Source: Amnibacterium kyonggiense
Lineage (GTDB): Bacteria > Actinomycetota > Actinomycetes > Actinomycetales > Microbacteriaceae
NCBI RefSeq assembly: GCF_004364555.1
Contig: NZ_SOAM01000001.1
Span: forward strand, 372,001-436,000
Length of the DNA stretch: 64,000 nucleotides
Direction of reading: 5' to 3'
Numbering within the stretch: position 1 is the first letter of the stretch; each line of letters begins with the position of its first letter. Below are positions 61,192 to 64,000 of the stretch, piece after piece. The notes beneath the pieces were generated by a model. It was given only the letters and a program-made list of their open reading frames with translations. It ran no database searches and was not told the origin of the DNA. The position numbers and the translations under genes are program-made.

Positions 61192-62187
61192 ATGACCGCT
61201 CTCGACACCTCTGCCGTCGGCCCGCTCCAGGTGCTGACGGCGGACACGCTCGTCCCGGCCGAGCGCCCGACGCTGTACTTCCTCGGCGTCTCGACCGGCT
61301 CGTCGTCGATCCAGCGGGTCTTCCCCGCCTGGGCCGCCGAGCTCGGCCTCGACGGCGCGGTGCTGCGCGGCATCGACCTGCCGGTCGGCGCGCCGTCGGC
61401 GGACACGCGGCGCATCGTGGAGTTCCTCGGGGGCGACGACCTCGGGCTCGGCATGCAGATCACGAGCCACAAGATCGCCGTCGGGACGGCTGCGCGCGAC
61501 CTCTTCACCGAGCTGCGCCCGCTCGCGACGCTGATGGGCGAGGTGAGCTGCGTCACCAAGCAGGACGACGGACTGCACGGCTTCGCGAAGGACCCGGTCG
61601 CGGGCGCGCTGGCGCTCGACGCGATCGTGCCGGCAGACCACTGGAGCACCACCGGAGCGCCCGCAGTCGTGCTCGGTGCCGGCGGTGCCGGCACGGCCCT
61701 CGCCTGGTGCCTCGTCCGGGAGGAGCGCGGGCAGGAGCGCCCGTCGGCGCTCGTCGTCACCGACACGGACGGCGACCGGCTCGAGCACCTCGCCGAGATC
61801 GCCCGCACCGTCGGGCCCGACGTCCCGCTCGAGCTCGTGCGGGTGCGCTCGACCGACCAGACCGATGCCGTGCTCGCGGCGCAGCCGGCCGGCTCGCTCG
61901 TCGTGAACGCGACGGGCCTCGGCAAGGACCTGCCCGGCTCGCCGATCGGGCAGGACGCCCTCCTGCCGCGCGACGCGATCGCCTGGGACCTCAACTACCG
62001 GGGGGACCTCCGCTTCCTCGAGACCGCCATCCGGCAGACCGAGGACCGCGGCGTCCGCGCCGAGGACGGCTGGACGTACTTCGTGCACGGCTGGCTGCAG
62101 GCCGTGAAGGAGGTCTTCGGGGTCGACGTGCCGACCTCCGGGCCGGACTTCGACCGCCTCAGCGACCTGGCCCGCGCCGCGCGCTGA
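61192..62187 (+). CDS. shikimate dehydrogenase-like oxidoreductase
   Basis: The 331-residue protein has the AroE layout: an N-terminal substrate domain (FLGVSTGSSSIQRV, then MQITSHKIAV with the catalytic Lys) and a Rossmann domain with VVLGAGGAGTALAW near residue 155. Compared with biosynthetic AroE (about 270-285) it is longer, and the strict NVTIPHK block reads QITSHK. It stands alone, outside any aromatic operon, so it may reduce quinate or a catabolic intermediate. ATG 61192 follows GGAGG. Confidence 0.8.
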   Translation: MTALDTSAVGPLQVLTADTLVPAERPTLYFLGVSTGSSSIQRVFPAWAAELGLDGAVLRGIDLPVGAPSADTRRIVEFLGGDDLGLGMQITSHKIAVGTAARDLFTELRPLATLMGEVSCVTKQDDGLHGFAKDPVAGALALDAIVPADHWSTTGAPAVVLGAGGAGTALAWCLVREERGQERPSALVVTDTDGDRLEHLAEIARTVGPDVPLELVRVRSTDQTDAVLAAQPAGSLVVNATGLGKDLPGSPIGQDALLPRDAIAWDLNYRGDLRFLETAIRQTEDRGVRAEDGWTYFVHGWLQAVKEVFGVDVPTSGPDFDRLSDLARAAR

Positions 62188-62233
62188 CCGCCGCGCCGCG
62201 CTGACCGCCGCGCCCGCAGCGCCGCCGGACGGC

Positions 62234-62737
62234 TCAGCGGGGGAGCCGGCCCCGGACGTGCTCGACGATCGCGTCCGCCGCCGCCTCGATCTGCCGCAGC
62301 GTCGCCACGAAGCCGGCGTCGTCGCCGTACCAGGGGTCGTCGATGTCGAGGTCGCGCTCGGGCGCAACGCAGGACTCCGGGTCGAACGAGCGGTACATGC
62401 GGACCTTCGCGGCATCGTCGGCCGTCCGCGCCTGGCGGCGCAGGTGGTTCGCATGCCGGACCGTCATCGGCAGCAGGAGGTCGTGCTCCCCGATGTCCTG
62501 CGGCGTCACCTGGTGCGCCGTGCCGTCCGGCACCGCGTAGCCCGCGTCCTGCAGCACCCGGGCCGCGCGCGGGTCGACGGGGTTGCCGAGCTCCTCCGAC
62601 GAGGTGCCGCCGGAGTCGACGACGACGCGGTCGCCGAGGCCGGCCGCGTCGAAGCGCGCGCGCAGGACGGCCTCCGCCATGGGCGACCGGCAGATGTTGC
62701 CGGTGCAGACGGTCATGATCCGGAACGGCGCAGGCAT
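62234..62737 (-). CDS. low-molecular-weight protein tyrosine phosphatase
   Basis: The 167-residue protein has the P-loop CTGNICRS (Cys11 nucleophile, Arg17) directly at the N-terminus and the general-acid Asp in LDIDDPWYGDD. It would dephosphorylate protein tyrosines. It overlaps the upstream exonuclease gene by 1-4 bases (ATGA) and is the second gene of that pair. A secreted role as in pathogens is not implied by any signal peptide. Confidence 0.93.
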   Translation of the reverse strand: MPAPFRIMTVCTGNICRSPMAEAVLRARFDAAGLGDRVVVDSGGTSSEELGNPVDPRAARVLQDAGYAVPDGTAHQVTPQDIGEHDLLLPMTVRHANHLRRQARTADDAAKVRMYRSFDPESCVAPERDLDIDDPWYGDDAGFVATLRQIEAAADAIVEHVRGRLPR

Positions 62738-63576
62738 CAGAAGATCATCGGCCGGTCGTCGTCGAGCGGGGAGTCGGCGTCGAGGTCGACGACGACGGGC
62801 ACGTGGTCGCTCGGTGCGTCGCCCTTGCGCTCGTTCCGCTCGATCGAGGCGCCCGTCACGAGCTCCTGGAAGGCGGGGGAGCCGAGCACGAAGTCGATCC
62901 GCATCCCCTCGTTGCGCGGGAACCGCAGCTGCTTGTAGTCCCAGTACGTGTACCCGGTCGGGACGAGCGGGCGGACGACGTCGGCGAACCCGAGCCCCTC
63001 GAACCGCTGGAAGGCGGCGCGCTCCGGGGGCGAGACGTGCGTCGCGCCCTCGAACACGGACCGGTCCCACACGTCCGCGTCGAGCGGGGCGATGTTCCAG
63101 TCGCCCATGAGCGCCATCGGCTCGCCCTCGTGCTCCTCCAGCCAGCCGGCCGCCACGTCCGCGAGCGTGCCGAGCCACGCGAGCTTGTACGGGTAGTGCG
63201 GGTTGTCGAGCTCGCGGCCGTTCGGGACGTAGAGGCTCCAGAGCCGGACCCCGTCCCCGACCGTGACGGCCATGGCGCGCGCCTCGAGCGGCAGCGACCC
63301 GTCCGCGAGCGTCTTGCCGAACCCGGGCATGCCGGGGAAGTCGAGCTGCACGTCGTCGAGGCCGATCCGGCTCGCGAACGCGACCCCGTTCCACTGGGAC
63401 AGGCCGTGGGTCACGACCTCGTAGCCCGCCGCCTCGAAGGCCTCGTGGGGGAACTGGTCGTCCCGGCACTTGATCTCCTGCATGCCGAGGACGTCGACGT
63501 CCGCGCGCTGCAGCCAGTCCGTGACCCGGCCGACCCTGGCCCGGATCGAGTTGACGTTCCAGGTGGCGATCCGCAC
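62737..63576 (-). CDS. xth: exodeoxyribonuclease III (AP endonuclease)
   Basis: This enzyme cuts DNA at abasic sites in base-excision repair. The 279-residue protein starts RIATWNVNSIRARVGRV and has MQEIKC with the metal Glu, SLYVPNG, GDWNIAP and PSDHVPVV with the catalytic His. GTG 63576 gives the family start; a TTG at 63585 gives three extra residues. It is coupled to the phosphatase gene behind it. Length is as in ExoA/XthA. Confidence 0.94.
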   Translation of the reverse strand: MRIATWNVNSIRARVGRVTDWLQRADVDVLGMQEIKCRDDQFPHEAFEAAGYEVVTHGLSQWNGVAFASRIGLDDVQLDFPGMPGFGKTLADGSLPLEARAMAVTVGDGVRLWSLYVPNGRELDNPHYPYKLAWLGTLADVAAGWLEEHEGEPMALMGDWNIAPLDADVWDRSVFEGATHVSPPERAAFQRFEGLGFADVVRPLVPTGYTYWDYKQLRFPRNEGMRIDFVLGSPAFQELVTGASIERNERKGDAPSDHVPVVVDLDADSPLDDDRPMIF

Positions 63577-63632
63577 GGGATGCAACGCTACCCATCGAAC
63601 GCGGAGAGCTGCCGCGACGGAGGGGCGGACGG

Positions 63633-64000
63633 ATGAGCGTGCGGCACGGGGCGGTGCGCGCGTTCATCGCGGCCACCGGGCGCGGGCGGACCTGGCGGTC
63701 GGCGGAGGCCGTGGACGCGGCGATCGCGCGGCGCGACCCCTGGCCCGCACGCCCTCCCGCCCCGACGCGCGGCGTGGCCGTCGCGGTCGCGGAGGACGAC
63801 GGCTGGCCGCTCGTGCGCCTCGTGCCGCCGCGGGCCGAGGGCGCGATCGTCACCCTGCACGGCGGCGGGTACGTGTTCGGGCCGGAGCCGCAGCACTGGA
63901 CGTTCTGGCGGGCGCTCGCGGTGGCCAGCGGCCGGGAGGTCGTCGCGCCGCTCTACCGCCTCGCGCCCGAGGGCACGGCGGCCGAGACCGTGCCGCACGT
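63633..64000 (+). CDS. alpha/beta hydrolase, HSL-type esterase (partial, 5' end)
   Basis: The frame from ATG 63633 runs off the right edge. The visible 122 residues include VTLHGGGYVFGPEPQHW, the oxyanion HGGG of hormone-sensitive-lipase-like esterases, followed by LYRLAPEGTAAETVP. The nucleophile Ser is outside the window. GGAGGGG lies upstream of the ATG. It is divergent from the exonuclease gene. Confidence 0.8.
   Translation, partial: MSVRHGAVRAFIAATGRGRTWRSAEAVDAAIARRDPWPARPPAPTRGVAVAVAEDDGWPLVRLVPPRAEGAIVTLHGGGYVFGPEPQHWTFWRALAVASGREVVAPLYRLAPEGTAAETVPH

Overview
The window is chromosomal DNA of a high-GC Gram-positive bacterium. The gene order, the leaderless-looking promoters, the DUF222/HNH endonuclease, the HspR-controlled chaperone operon and the C50 carotenoid genes all point to an actinobacterium of the Microbacteriaceae. 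The genus cannot be fixed from the sequence alone. Coding density is very high, many genes overlap by 4 bases (ATGA/GTGA), and GTG starts are common.

Layout. (a) 1-3289: the conserved rpsF-ssb-rpsR-rplI-dnaB block, with a 453-base gap before dnaB that holds a terminator and several DnaA-box-like 9-mers. (b) 3290-5961: a DUF222/HNH endonuclease gene bracketed by copies of one inverted-repeat family, then two small membrane proteins. (c) 5972-10855: an SGNH-like/GAF fusion, purB, a two-gene unit (helical peptide plus alpha/beta hydrolase) and a small membrane protein. (d) 11082-14493: E1 alpha, E1 beta and E2 of a 2-oxoacid dehydrogenase. (e) 14549-18837: zinc homeostasis (Zur box, znuACB, zur) followed by cysteine-poor rpmB-rpmG-rpsN and an HU gene. 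(f) 18942-24019: a CopD/CtaG-like membrane protein, a Pif1/RecD-like helicase and small membrane or DUF proteins. (g) 24192-30143: tRNA-Gly(CCC), dcd, idi and a C50 carotenoid operon crtB-crtI-crtYe-crtYf-crtEb. (h) 31574-38862: a rhomboid-like protein lacking catalytic residues, then dnaK-grpE-dnaJ-hspR-clpB with HAIR-type operators. (i) 38926-44362: phosphodiesterase, nitroreductase, SfnG-like monooxygenase, folP-folBK-folE and an acetyltransferase. (j) 44426-50126: amine oxidase, YdjM-like protein, threonine aldolase and hypotheticals. (k) 50212-57622: a LacI-controlled sugar ABC importer with a GH130 enzyme and a large secreted protein of unknown fold family. (l) 57698-64000: AEC carrier, ClC transporter divergent from a MarR regulator, shikimate dehydrogenase-like enzyme, low-molecular-weight phosphatase, exonuclease III and a truncated esterase.

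How parts work together. Zur would control zinc import through the box before znuA, and the neighbouring ribosomal proteins lack zinc-ribbon cysteines. Idi supplies isoprenoid units, and CrtB, CrtI, CrtEb and CrtYe/Yf would turn GGPP into a cyclic C50 carotenoid; crtE is not in the window. HspR, made from the dnaK operon, would repress that operon and clpB. The LacI locus looks like uptake and cleavage of a mannose-containing oligosaccharide, with the secreted protein as a candidate extracellular enzyme.

Three dispersed repeat families stand out: 13-24 bp perfect or near-perfect hairpins after genes, GGTGGTTGAG-type elements around the HNH gene, and a TCGACAGGCTC element that has entered two coding regions. 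Several proteins look like catalytically degenerate relatives of known families (rhomboid, SGNH hydrolase, CtaG). I did not find an obvious new multi-gene system. The best candidates for new biology are the 69-residue peptide/hydrolase pair, the secreted protein of the GH130 locus, the pseudo-rhomboid beside dnaK and the dual promoter between the ClC and MarR genes.
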